The notes: generated from the letters alone by a model not told the origin. 64,000 bases of DNA from Dillenia suffruticosa (GCA_033439265.1 JAVTVX010000034.1:10881001-10945000); one strand, 5' to 3'; positions 44,610-56,168 are shown, counted from the stretch's first letter. Program-made: numbers and translations.

Positions 44610-47555
44610 TGTAACACCGAAACTTTATATATATATATTTTTATTTTTGAAAAAAAAAAAAAAGGGAGAGCCAAAACGCAGCGTTTTGGCTCTCCCCAAA
44701 TCGAATTAGGGCTAAAGCCCTAATTCGACCCTTCGTCTTCCTCTCCCTCTCTCACTCTCTCTCTCCCGACCCTTCGTCTCTCTCCTCCACCGCGGCGCCG
44801 CTCTTCGCCGCGAGCTCCGCCGCCATCGCCACCACCTTCCTCATCTTCTTCTTCTCCTTCTTCTTCTTCTTCTTCTTCTTCTTCTTCTTCTTCTTCTTCT
44901 TCTTCTTCTTCTTCTTTCCCTCTCGGTTTCTCTCTCTATCTCACTGTTCTTTCTCTCCCTCTCGCAATCTCCCGCGATCGCTCTCTCTCCGCCTCGCCTT
45001 CCTCCGCCGTGAGCCTCCGCGAGCATCGCCTTCCGCCACAGCTCGAGCCCGCAGCGCAATCCCCCAGCTCGAGCCCGCGAGCGCGAGCCCAGGCCGCAAG
45101 CAGGACTGAGCCCGCAGCGCGAGCCCAGGCCGTGAGCAGGACTGAGCCTGCTAGCGCGAGCTCAGGCTGCGAGCGCGAGCAAGCGCAGCGCGCGAACCCA
45201 GTACACGGGCATGCAGCAACGTATGGGCGCGCACCAGCGCAGCGCACAGGCGCGCACCAGCGCAGCGCACAGGCGCGCACCAGCGCAGCGCACAGGAGCG
45301 CACCAGCGCAACGCACGAGCCGCAGGCCCACCAGCCACAGGCCCATCAGTCGCAGGCCCGCCAGCCCGCAGTCCCGCTAGCCGCCAGTCCATTGGCCCGC
45401 AGACCAGCGAGCCAGCTAGCTGTAGCCCACGAGCCCGCAACGGCCCGTGACGGCTCGTGAGCCCGTGACAGCCCACAAACCTCCACGCAGGTAAATGACT
45501 TAGGGTTTTGCTTTTGATCTAAGTGTTTAGATCTAACAAATAAATCTTGTTTTGATAGGAAACACTACAGACTTTGGAGTGACCGAAAAGACATTCGGAC
45601 GAGACTTTGCGCTTCGAGAAAACCCTAGGTGAGGAGATTTCGGCTCTAATTGATAAATTGAATCAATCTAGGATTGAATCTAAGATGAGGTTCTGTATAT
45701 GTTTAGAGTGTAAGTAGAATACGAATAGAATTAAGTATAGAATGTTATAGAAACTAGATGGTCTGATACGAAAGGAGCATATTATAGAATCATAAAATCA
45801 TGTCGAGTTAATTCGAATAGTTTCCTTTAGAGTTAAATCTTGAAATATGCATGAAAGTATCTGGGTTGTAGGGTTGGAATGAAATGAGCGGTAAAGTGGA
45901 GGATATTATACATTTCATGCCTTTCGGATAAATCCTAAAGATGCTTGAGAAATTGATATTCAATCTTGATGATCTGATTAGGTTGATTTTTTTGGAGACT
46001 CGAGAATTCAGATTGGATTTGTTTTGAAAATAGGGAGTGACCACCCTCCCTAGAATGGTGAGTGAAACTTTGACATTTGCTATTGATTGAAAATCATGTT
46101 TCAAAAATACTTTTTAAATGACATGTTTTTGCAAAATGTATGATTGTTAGAATTTTTAAATATTTTATGAAATGTTTTATGACCTTTGGAGTGTCTTAAT
46201 TTCTGACTTTATCGATATGCATCCATGAGTTTTGATAATTGAATATTGTGCCACATTTTCGATATATTGATATGCTTTAATGCTTCCACTGCATTGGCAC
46301 ATGGTTTTAAATGGATTTACTTACATATTTGGGCTGTATGCCTGGCCGACGTTATGATATGATGCATGGGGCTATATGCCCGGCCGACATGGTGATGGGA
46401 TGCATGGGGTTACGTGCTCGGCCGATATGATATTGTGATCCGTAGCTACGAAGGATATCTGGTAGTGGCACCCCTTGTGTTCGGATACGCTTCGGCCGAA
46501 GGTTTCCCCCAGATCGTCATGTGTATGGATGTCCTAGGTTGACCCTTATCAGAGAGGACGTTGAGTACGACTCCGTCTAGTACAGACGGGGGCACCATAC
46601 ACGACCGACTAGTTATATGTACATTATTATTATTTACAGGCTAATTGGAGTAGTCTGTGGCCAACATTGGGATAAAAAGCCATTATTTAATACTTGCATT
46701 TGGAAAAACCACCAATGCGCTGTCCTTGGTAGAGGTAGACCATTGCCGGGAATATTTCATTGGCCGGCTCTTCATGACATTGATGTAAATATTGGATGCA
46801 TATCTTGCTTTCTGATGTGTGCGTATGATATATGATTTTGAAATAACATGATCGGTTTGCACACTGTGGATATATTTTTTTTATCTTATGCTTTGACACT
46901 CCAAGTTTACCATCGATATTGATAGTATGATGTCAATCCCCTCACTTACCGGGTATCCTCCCATAGATACTCACCCCTCGCTTTCTTTCCCACAGGATTA
47001 GTGTTGGATCGAACGTGATATCACTGGACTTGGATATGGATATTTTCATCTCTTCCGCTACGATGATTGGTGATATTGTTATGTATTGGAGATTTTAGTT
47101 TGATCAATGTATTTATATAAATTTTTTGGGATGACTGTATAAATTATGCACATTTATTCGTGAAACTCTCGTATTGATTTATTTCATTGCATTGAGGCAT
47201 TTGAATATTTAAAAATAACTTGAGAATTTATTTTATATATATGCGTAAAATTTAAGTCCGCTCGGCGTGACGGCTGCTCATACTCTAGTTGGGCATGACA
47301 GTAGAGGTCTGTTGCTAGGACTGCTAGAAACTTTATAGCCTTGCGTTATTCTGGATGTTGGCTGTGGTATTTGTTGATTTTGGAGAGGCCGGAATGACCA
47401 ATTGTTTATTTTACAGGATGAATGTGATATATAGGTGAAATTGTATATGGGAAACCTCCGAGTAATGGGGAGGTTCTGCCCGATTTTCTGTAAAAATACA
47501 ATTGGCATCCAGGGACAATGGGCGGCTGTTCACGATCCCGGTTCGGGGCGTGACA
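44610..47555 (+). repeat. 5' LTR (2,946 bp) of the Tekay-like element
   Basis: Runs TGTAACACCG to GCGTGACA. It holds two perfect hairpin-forming palindromes near its start, a long TTC run (about 44847-44917), a GC-rich repeat zone (45030-45480) with about four 22-23-bp units (CGCACCAGCGCAGCGCACAG), an intron-like segment (45491-45558) and three 38-bp units at 46331-46441. Long open frames in it are repeat translations. Confidence 0.93.
44664..44728 (+). repeat. two adjacent palindromes in the 5' LTR
   Basis: 44664-44679 (GGGAGAGCCAAAACGC) pairs perfectly with 44681-44696 around one base. 44701-44713 (TCGAATTAGGGCT) pairs with 44716-44728 around two bases. In the 3' LTR the second palindrome (49774-49801) is intact and the first (49737-49769) has two differences that spoil pairing. 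Confidence 0.9.
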
Positions 47556-47561
47556 GTTCGG

Positions 47562-47575
47562 TTGGTATCAGAGTT
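47562..47575 (+). other. primer-binding site of the Tekay-like element
   Basis: TTGGTATCAGAGTT, seven bases inside the 5' LTR end. It matches the standard initiator tRNA-Met primer site (TGGTATCAGAGC). Confidence 0.85.
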
Positions 47576-47859
47576 TCTTGGTTTAGAGCTATGTTTTATA
47601 CAATGATTTGAAAACATTCCCAATTAACTTGGTTTTAAAAGTCCTCAATACATTTGAGAGTTTCACATAGTTATTTAAAGTCCCATACATGGTCTTCGGC
47701 ATATGAGTTATTCATTTAGGGGGTTAGATACGATTCGTATCTAACCTAGTATGTCAATTTTTATTAAATTCTTAGACCCAAGACTTCATTCATTTTAGGA
47801 AGTTAGTTGCTATGTAACTAACCCTGATTTTTAAATCTCGACGAGCTATAACATTATAT

Positions 47860-49060
47860 CTAATGATAATTTTCCTTTACGGAGCTAGACCCACACTACC
47901 CGCGCTACCCGCGACCCCTCACGTGCCTGACCCTCCTAGGGAGCCTGAGACCCTTGGAGTGCCTGAGGCTGCTTTCTCTACACGGGCGCCCCCTGTAGCG
48001 CCTACTCGGCCGGCTACTCCTTCCGAGATTCCACCACCATCCCTTGAGGCGTTTAGGCAGGTGTACGAGTGGTACACCTCCCACGGATTCAGATGCCACC
48101 CCCACCACCACCATTGACGGCCGCGCCGACTTCTACGACCGTACCACCTTCTGTTGTACCAGATCAGTCACCAGTTGTTGGTCCTTCTACTGTGTCGGGA
48201 CCTAGTGACACTATCTTCTCCACTTTGAGGCGTAATTCACGAGCTCACCCAGCTGGTGAAGGAGGCGAGGTAGTTAGGCTGCACAGAGTTCGTAGGGACG
48301 GGTGATCCCACAACAGCGAAGCACTGGATCAACCGTACCCGCAGAATTTTGACTGATTTGGGGTTGAGCGAGGACTACCGACTTCGGATAGTAGAGAGAC
48401 TTTTAGATGGTGACGCCCTCACTTGGTGGGAGGTGATTTGTGACGATGTTACCGAGCCGCTGCGATGGGAGGACTTCCTACGGGAGTTCGATCGCAGGTA
48501 CTTCTCTGAGTTCCAGCAGGACCGCAAGAGGGCAGGGTTTTTGTACTTGCGGCAGGGAGCCAGGACAGTGACAGAGTTTGAGACTGAGTTGAGGTGACTA
48601 GCCGCTTTCGTTCCAGATTTGGCTACACCGAAGCAGTTACAGTTCAAGTTTGAGGATGGACTAAACTTGAACATCAGGAGGTATATGACAGTGACCCCTA
48701 GTTTCTCCTTTGCGGAGATTGTAGACTCAGCACTTAGGGCGGAGGAGATCGTCAATGCTGAGAGCAGACAGTGGGAGAACAGGGAGCAAAAGAAGAGATA
48801 AGGGGCTTCTTCGAGTCAGGGCTCGAAGAAGGGTAGGACTTCAGGGTACCAGGGAGTCTCCTCTCAGTCGAGACAGGCACTTACTGGGTAGGAATCAGAA
48901 TCCCAGCAGTACAGGGCACTGGCCCCTAGTGCCACTACTCAGACTTCAGATCAATGGTACCCCTTTTGTTGCCGATGTGGTAGACACCACCCTTTTGGAG
49001 AGTGTAGGATACCCATTACATGTTTCCGGTATGGGAAGCAAGGGCATATAAGGAGCGCCT
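47860..49060 (+). pseudogene. gag of the Tekay-like element
   Basis: Pro-rich N-terminus, then 'FVGTGDPTTAKHWINRTRRI', 'LDGDALTWWEVICDD', 'WEDFLREFDRRYFSEF' and 'FLYLRQGARTVTEFETEL' (gag core, 48240-48597). It continues 'FVPDLATPKQLQFKFEDGL' and 'FSFAEIVDSALRAEEIV', and ends in a zinc-knuckle region near 48985-49050 ('CFRYGKQGHIRSACPEL', with the first Cys-pair position changed). Stops at 48597 and 48799 and a frameshift break it. Confidence 0.85.
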
Positions 49061-49385
49061 GCCCTGAGTTGGGATTTGGAGGTCACATAGCTACTGGACA
49101 TTCGAGTGTTCTCCGGGGAGGACAGCAGGAAGCGCCTGCGCACTCGAGTCATACTGCTCCTCGGACGGTAGCCGGGAGCAACACGGTGCCAGGACTATCA
49201 CGACAGCAGCAGAGGACACAGGCCCGTGTATATGCGATGACGTAGGAGGATGCTGAGGCGAGTCTTGACGAGATTTTTGGTGTTCCTTCCACTGATCCCA
49301 TGTTTAGAGATGTCCATGTACTTTCTTTTGAGAACCATCGCTAGTTAAAGCCGTAGACGCTTAGCTATGTTGGTTTGTATATACA

Positions 49386-49390
<5 letters not shown>

Positions 49391-49420
<30 letters not shown>
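49391..49420 (+). repeat. (TA)n microsatellite in the Tekay-like interior
   Basis: About 30 bases of pure TA between the gag/knuckle region and protease. Confidence 0.85.
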
Positions 49421-49422
<2 letters not shown>

Positions 49423-49479
49423 ATGTGAGCATATATTTTCCTCCATATTTATCAACTAATCTTTTGTTTCTTCACATTG

Positions 49480-49677
49480 GAGTTATGAAAATATGGAAAG
49501 TTGACGCTCGTGTCCTTATTGACACCGGGTCAAACCATTCGTATGTGAGAGTGTCTTTTGCTCACAGATTTGGTAAGCCTCTGTTGCCACTTGATGAGGA
49601 GACAATACCCCCACTTGTGTATTGGATAGTTTTCTTTTAGTTTCGAGAACGAAACTTGTTTTTAGGGGGTTAGAAAA
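49480..49677 (+). pseudogene. protease active-site region and direct join to the 3' end
   Basis: 'WKVDARVLIDTGSNHSYVRV' holds the retropepsin D-T-G, followed by 'FAHRFGKPLLPLDEE'. The frame then ends at a TAG (about 49638) and is followed within 40 bp by TTTTTAGGGGGTTAGAAAA (about 49659-49677), the polypurine tract. All of RT, RNase H and integrase has been deleted between these points. Confidence 0.8.
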
Positions 49678-52616
49678 TGTAATACCGAAACTTTATATAT
49701 ATATATTTTTATTTTTGAAAAAAAAAAGAAAAAAAAGGGAGAGCCAAAACGCAACGTTTTGGCCCTCCCCAAATCGAATTAGGGCTAAAGCCCTAATTCG
49801 ACCCTTCGTCTTCCTGTCCCTCTCTCACTCTCTCTCTATCCCGACCCTTCGTCTCTCTTCCCCACCGCGGCGCCGCTCTTCGCCGCGAGCTCCGCCGCCA
49901 TCGCCACCATCTTCCTCATCTTCTTCTTCTCTTTCTTCTTCTTCTTCTTCTTTCCCTCTCGGTTTCTCTCTCTATCTCACTGTTCTTTCTCTCCCTCTCG
50001 CAATCTCCCGCGATCGCTCTCTCTCCGCCTCGCCTTCCTCCGCATCGAGCCCCCGCGAGCACCGCCTTCCGCCACAGCTCAAACCTGCAGCGTGATCCCC
50101 CAGCTTGAGCCCGCGAGAGCGAGCCCAGGCCGCGAGCAGGACCAAGCCAGCAGCGCGAGCCCAGGCCGCGAGCAGGACTGAGCCCGCAGCACGAGCCCAG
50201 GCCGCGAGTAGGACTGCGCCCACGAGCGCGAGCAAGCGCGCGAGCCAGCGCACGAGCACGCGCGAGCCAGCTTACGAGCGCGCACGGACCCAGCGTACGA
50301 GCTCGTGCGGACCCAGCGCCGCGCGCGAACCCAGTACACGAGCGTGTAGCAGCGCACGGGCGCGCACCAGCGTAGCGCATGAGCCACAGGCCCACCAGCC
50401 GCAGGCCCATCAGCCGCAGACCCGCCAGCCCGCAGGCCCGCTAGCCGCCAGCCCACTGGCCCGCAGACCAGCGAGCCCGCTAGCTGTAGCCCACGAGCCC
50501 GCGATGGCCCGTGACGGCTTGTGAGCCCGTGACAGCCCACACACCTCCACACAGGTAAATGACTTAGGGTTTTGCTTCTGATCTAAGTGTTTAGACCTAA
50601 CAAATAAATTTTGTTTTGATAGGATACACTACAGACTTTGGAGTGACCAAAGAGACATTCGGACGAGACTCTACGCTTCGAGAAAACCCTAGGTGATGAG
50701 ATTTTGGCTCTAATTGATAAATTGAATGAATCTAGGATTGAATCTAAGATGAGGTTCTGTATATGTTTAGAGTGTAAGTAGAATACGAATAGAATTAAGT
50801 ATAGAATGTTACAGAAACTAGATGGTCTGATACGAAAGGAGTATATTATAGAATCATAAAATCATGTCGAGTTAATTCGAATAGTTTTCTTTAGAGTTAA
50901 ACCTTGAAATATGCATGATATCTGGGTTGTAGGGTTGGAATGAAATGAGCGGTAAAGTGGAGGATATTGTACATTTCATGCTTTTCAGATAAACCCTAAA
51001 GATGCTTGAGAAATTGATATTCAATCTTGATGATTTGATTAGGTTGATCTTTTTGGAGACTCCAAGATTCAGATTGGATTTGTTTTGAAAATAGGGAGTG
51101 ACCACCCTCCCTAGAACGGTGAGTGGGACTTTGACATTCGCTATTGATTGAAAACCATGTTTCAAAAATACTTTTTAAATGACATTTTTTTGCAAAATGT
51201 ATGATTGTTAGAATTTTCGAATATTTTATGAAATGTTTTATGACCTTTGGAGTGTCTTAATTTCTGACTTTATCGATATGCATTCATGAGTTTTGATAAT
51301 TGAATATTGTGCCACATTTTCGACATATTGATATGTTTTAATGCTTTCACTGCATTGGCACATGGTTTTAAATAGATTTACTTACATATTTGGGCTGTAT
51401 GCCCGGCCGACGTTATGATATGATGCATGGGGCTATATGCCCGGCCGACATGGTGATGGGATGCATGAGGCTACGTGCCCGGCCGATATGATATTGTGAT
51501 CCGTAGCTACGAAGGACATCTGGTAGAGGCATCCCTTGTGTCCGGATACGTTTCGGCCGAAAGTATTTGTCAGATCGTCATGTGTATGAGTGTCCCAGGA
51601 TGACCCTTATCAAAGAGAACGTTGAGTACAGCTCCGTCTAGTACCAGGCGGGGGCACCATACATGGCCGACTAATTATATGTACATTATTATTATTTACA
51701 GGCTAATTGGGGTAGTCAGTGGCCAACATTGGGGTAAAGAGCCATTATTTAATACTTGCATTTAGAAAAACCTCCAATGCGCCGTCCTTGGTCGAGGTAA
51801 ACCATTGCCAGGAATATTTCATTGGCCGGCTCTTCATGACATTGATGTAAATATTGGATGCATATCTTACTTTCTGATGTGTGCGTATGATATATGATTT
51901 TGAAATAATATGATCGGTTTGAACACTGTGAATATTTTTTTTTTATCTTATGCTTTGACACTCCAAGTTCACCATCGATATTGATAATATGATATCAATC
52001 CCCTTACTTACCGGGTATCCTCCCATAGATACTCATCCCTCGATTTCTTTCCCACAGGATTAGTGTTGGATCGAACGTGATATCACTGGGTTTGGGTATG
52101 GATATTTTCATCTCTTCCGCTACGATGATTGATGATATCGTTATATATTGGAGATTTTAGTTTGACCAATGTATTTATATAAATTTTTTGGAATGACTGT
52201 ATAAATTATGCACATTTATTCGTGAAACTTTCGTATTGATTTATTTCATTGCATTGAGGCATTTGAATATTTAAAAATAATTCGAGAATTTATTTTATAT
52301 ATATGCGTAGAATTTAAGTCCGCTCGGCGTGGCGGCTGCTCATACTCTAGTTGGGCATGACAGTAGAGGTCTGTTGTTAGAACTGCTAGAAATTTTGTAA
52401 CCTTGCGTTGTTCTGGATGTTAGCTGTGGTATTTGTTGATTTTGGATAGGCCGGGATGGCCAATTGTTTATTTTACATGATGAATGTGATATACAGGTGA
52501 AATTGTACATGGAAAACCTCTGATTTATGGGGAGTTTCTGCCGATTTTCTATAAAAATACAGCCGGCATCTAGGGACAACGGTCGGCTGTTCACGATCCC
52601 GGTTTGGGGCATGACA
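49678..52616 (+). repeat. 3' LTR (2,939 bp) of the Tekay-like element
   Basis: It matches 44610-47555 throughout with scattered substitutions (about 5% by eye in unique parts). The TTC run is shorter (about 49917-49950), and the 22-23-bp GC unit is present once, not four times. The intron-like segment is at 50555-50622 and the 38-bp triplet at about 51392-51502. It is followed by ACATT (52617-52621). Confidence 0.93.
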
Positions 52617-52683
52617 ACATTTGTTTAACAGATTCTAATAACATTTTTTCTCAGGTATTGTAGAGTTACAGGTGGTGGTCAAG

Positions 52684-54790
52684 ATGTCTGCATCAAATGA
52701 TGTCAATCCAATGCTTCAAACAATCCAAGGCCAAAGTGGAAGCACCGAAGGTGAAAGCCAAGGGTCGATGGAAGCAATGCTACATGAAAGAGCACTAGAA
52801 AACGCAAAGAGTATAATAAGAGGTCAGTCGTTTGGCAGCATTTCATTGAATATGTAGATTCTGAGGGTAAAAAAAAGTACACATGTAATTATTGTGGTAG
52901 AGAGTATAATTGTGCATCCACGTCATGTGGGACTTCCACTTTGTTGAATTTCATGAGAATTTGCACCTCAAACCCTGCCAACCAATCTTCAAGCCAAACT
53001 CAATTGTCTCATAATAATTTCACAAATGAAGACACTGGGGAGACAAAGGTTAATTTAGTAGCATGGAAATTTGATCAGCAATTTGCTAGGAGGGCTATAG
53101 CTGAAATGATTATTGTTGATGAACTTTCATTTAAGTTTGTACAAAATGTAGGTTTTAGGTGTTGTATGAAAGCAATTCAACCTGCACTTATGGTTTCATC
53201 TAGAAGTACAATAACAAGGGATTGTTATCAGTTGTTTCTTGATGAAAAGGTAAAACTTAGGGCTCAAATCAAACGTACAGCCATCAGAGTTTGCTTAACG
53301 ACTAATACTTGGACATCTTTGCAAAGAATTAATTATATGTGTCTCACTGCTCACTTTATTGATTGTGATCGGAATTTGCAAAAGAAAGTGTTAAATTTTT
53401 GTCCTATTTCAAGTCATAAGGGTCAAGATATTGGAAAGACTATTGAAATGTGTTTGGTTGATTGGGGTTTACAAAATGTTTTCACTATTACAGTTGACAA
53501 TGCAAGTTCTAATGATATAGCACTTGAATATCTCAAAAAAAAGTGTGTCAATTGGGGAGGACTATGTGTTTCACAGGGAAAATGGATGCATGTTAGATGT
53601 ATTGCTCACATTATGAACTTAATTGTCCAAGATGGCCTAAGGAACCTTGGTGGGTCAGTTGAAAGTGTTAGGGTAGTAGTTAGGTATGTTAGACAATCAC
53701 CTTCTAGGATGAAAAAGTTCATGGGGTTTGCTGATTTAGAAAAGTGTGATTGCAGCAAATCTTTATGCTTGGATGTTGTAACAAGATGGAACTCTACTTA
53801 TTTGATGTTGAGTGTGGACTAGATGTATGAGAGGGCATTTGATAGGTTGGATACGGAGGATTCTTATTTTCGGGAGGATCTTGAAAATCATGGCTCTAAA
53901 CTTGGGGTTCCAACTTTTTGGGATTGGGAGAATGTCAAGAGATTGGTTATTTTTTTCGGCATTTTTATGTTCTCACTTTAAGAGTTTCCGGTACAAAATA
54001 TATAACTGTAAACTTTTATTTAGATGACATTAGTTGCATTTACGGAATTTTGAAAGAATGTCTTTCAAGTGAAGATAATCATTTTAGAGACATGGCATTG
54101 CAAATGAAGAAAAAATTTGACAAATATTGGGGCAATATTGAAAAGTTTAATTTGCTTGTATACTTGATCCTAGGAGCAAATTTGATTATTGTGATATTGT
54201 CCTTTGTAATATGTATGGTGATGAAGATGGAAGAAAATTGGCTAAAAAAGTGAAGAATGCATTGTATGAGTTGTTTAATGAGTACAAGAGAATTCATTCG
54301 GATCATCCTTCTAGGAGTGTTTCATTTTCATCTTCATCCTCATTGTCTTCCACTGCCTTGGGTCCAAGTTCAAGTTCAATTGATACAAATTAGTGCACTA
54401 ATATTAGTGATAGTGATCCTATGTGAAAAATAAAAGAAAAGCACATGGCTGAATTGAAAAAAAGAAAGACTGATTTTGGTGCTATGAAGGACTCTAAGTC
54501 AGAGTTGCATAGATATTTAACTGAGGATGAAGAAGAAGACAAAGATAATCTTGAGAGTTCAACCTTTATTGTTTTGGGCTAGTGGAAGAAAAATGGCCCA
54601 ATATTTCCCATATTATCTTTACTTGCTCGAGATGTTTTAACCATTCCAATTTCCACGGTTGCTTCTGAATGTGTTTTTAGTACTGGAGGAAGAGTTCTTG
54701 CTTATTTTAGGAGTTCTTTAACTCCTAATATTGTGCAAGCATTAATATGTACCCAAGATTGGCTCCTTTCAGGTGAATCTCCGATTAATA
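52684..54790 (+). pseudogene. hAT transposase with BED zinc finger (RICESLEEPER-like), broken
   Basis: The ATG at 52684 (MSASNDVNPM) opens a frame that shifts near 52790-52810 before the BED finger ('RSVVWQHFIEYVD', 'KYTCNYCGREY', 'GTSTLLNFMRIC'); a zinc-binding His is replaced by Phe. The core (52941-53822) shows 'TNTWTSLQRINYMC', 'ITVDNASSNDIAL', 'WMHVRCIAHIMNLIVQDGL' and 'DVVTRWNSTYLML'. A TAG at 53820-53822 ends it. Later frames carry 'HFRDMALQMKKKFDKYWG' and the C-terminal dimerisation region at about 54590-54770 ('LARDVLTIPISTVASECVFS', 'SSLTPNIVQALICTQDWL'). Intact homologues bind TIR/subterminal DNA and cut at the ends. This copy has at least one frameshift and several stops. Confidence 0.88.
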
Positions 54791-55727
54791 TGAAAGAAAA
54801 CATTGAGGATCTTGAAAATCTTCAACAAGGTAACCTCTTATTCTCTTTTATTTATTGCAGAAGTAAAACATAAATGTATTGCAGAAATAACGTTTTCTTT
54901 TTCAATCTATTGCAGAAGTAAAACAATCAATGTCTGAATCAACCGTTGTTGATATTTAGTACCAGTAGTGTATAGCTCCATTTATTATTTCTTTAGAAAA
55001 ATTACATAATTGCATTGTATCTTTAATCACTTAATAACATAATTGCATTGTATGTATGAATTGAGCTTTTGTTAGAACAAAAGCAATGCTTCTAATGTGG
55101 TGCCAATGATTATGATATAGGTCACTTAATATTGTTTACCTGTATTTCTCATTAAATATTTTGCTTACCTTGGTTGCAGACTGCACCATTCATGCGGATT
55201 ATTAGTAATTATCATGGGGGCTGTAGCTGTATAAATGCTCTTTACTGCATTTGCTCCAACAAGAACTTCAAATGGGGAAAGTTTGAGACTTTTGCTGAAG
55301 CTGGGACACAGGAGGGAGCTGGATTTTTTTTTTATTGTGATTGTATATAATATATTATCGACATGTATTCTCCTGCCATTTTCTGGACTTAGAAGTGCTT
55401 CCTGTATTTTATTTGTGTGGTTTGAGTATACTTGTTATATTGAGTAACTTTAAGTTCATGATTCCCGTAGCCCTACCCCTATCAATGTAGTTACTTGACA
55501 GCATTAGGTAATAGAGCTTTGATGATGCTTGGTACAGGTACAGGTACAGGTATAGGTACTGCACTCTTTCAAAGAGGCTAATCTTAGACTAATTACTCAA
55601 GTCTCTTTTGCATGATTTTATTTTAAAGGTTTGTCTTGTTAATCATATGACAATGTAGGAATTGTCAAATGCATTATGATGTTCAAATTTTATTTTTTAA
55701 CAGGCATAATCTACAGTGATTTCTGAA
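54791..55727 (+). other. hAT 3' non-coding region
   Basis: AT-rich sequence after the transposase, with a GGTACA hexamer repeat (55531-55550) and a variant copy. No coding domain seen. Confidence 0.5.
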
Positions 55728-55912
55728 AATTTGAAATCGAATTCGGCTTAATTCGAATTCAGTTTAATTCGAATTCGAATCAGAATCGAATTTTGAATTC
55801 GGTTTAATTCGAATTCGGTTCGGTTTGGTTCAATTTTTAAGAAAAATCTAAACTGAATTAACTGACCCGAAATAATCGAAGAATCTGAAAACCAAACCGA
55901 TAAACACCCCTA
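55728..55912 (+). repeat. right subterminal repeat array and terminal inverted repeat of the hAT element
   Basis: Repeated AATTCGAATTCGGTT words lead into the terminal CACCCCTA at 55905-55912. It mirrors the left array (43262-43510). Directly followed by GCCTCTGG at 55913-55920. Confidence 0.7.
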
Positions 55913-56168
55913 GCCTCTGGAACCCATGCAATGACCAATGAAAAAACCACTGACAGTTTTAATGTCCAACTTCTTTGACTGAGGATTATAAGTTCTTATC
56001 TTTGCCTTACAATCCCATATATGGAAATATTTTAAACTGGGTTTCTTTCCAATCATCATTTCATAGGGAGTCTTTAGTACAGACTTGCTAGGCACTTAAT
56101 TCAGAATGTACACTGTAGTCCTTATGGCATCACCCCTAAAGAAATTCAGATAAAGATGAATGACTCAG
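55913..56168 (-). pseudogene. copia-1 integrase C-terminus, stranded between hAT and copia-2
   Basis: The minus strand reads 'SHSSLSEFL', then after a frameshift 'GDAIRTTVYILN', a TAA, and 'VPSKSVLKTPYEMMIGKKPS' and 'KYFHIWDCKAKI' up to the hAT target site. This is the copia integrase C-terminal segment that must precede the RT at 42920. It begins exactly at 56168 where copia-2 starts, proving a second insertion into copia-1. Confidence 0.9.

Larger units (their letters stand above)
44610..52616 (+). mobile_element. Ty3/gypsy LTR retrotransposon with 2.94-kb LTRs and only gag-protease (Tekay/Del-like)
   Basis: Two direct LTRs (TGTAA...GACA), an initiator-Met primer site right after the first, a 2.1-kb interior with gag and protease, a polypurine tract, and the 5-bp target duplication ACATT. 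The long LTRs, TGTAAYACC start and Met primer fit the Tekay/Del chromovirus lineage. RT, RNase H and integrase are missing: the frame goes from the protease active site directly to the 3' end. It can only have moved with proteins from another copy, or the deletion came after insertion. Confidence 0.93.
43258..55912 (+). mobile_element. hAT DNA transposon, 12.66 kb, carrying a nested LTR retrotransposon
   Basis: The ends read TAGGGGTGTGCAA (left) and, on the other strand, TAGGGGTGTTTAT (right), a hAT-type terminal inverted repeat, flanked by the perfect 8-bp duplication GCCTCTGG. Subtracting the nested element (44610-52616 plus one 5-bp duplication), the hAT is about 4.64 kb, a normal autonomous size. 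It encodes a BED-finger hAT transposase (52684-54790) now broken. Removing the insertion joins the copia-1 integrase to its RT linker. Confidence 0.95.

Noticed and set aside
44841..45476. Open frames of 72-136 codons rich in Ala, Arg, Gln and Cys on both strands, repeated at 49916-50552
   Set aside because: They lie inside the two LTRs, are built from GC-rich and TTC repeats, differ in repeat number between sister LTRs and are open in several frames at once.
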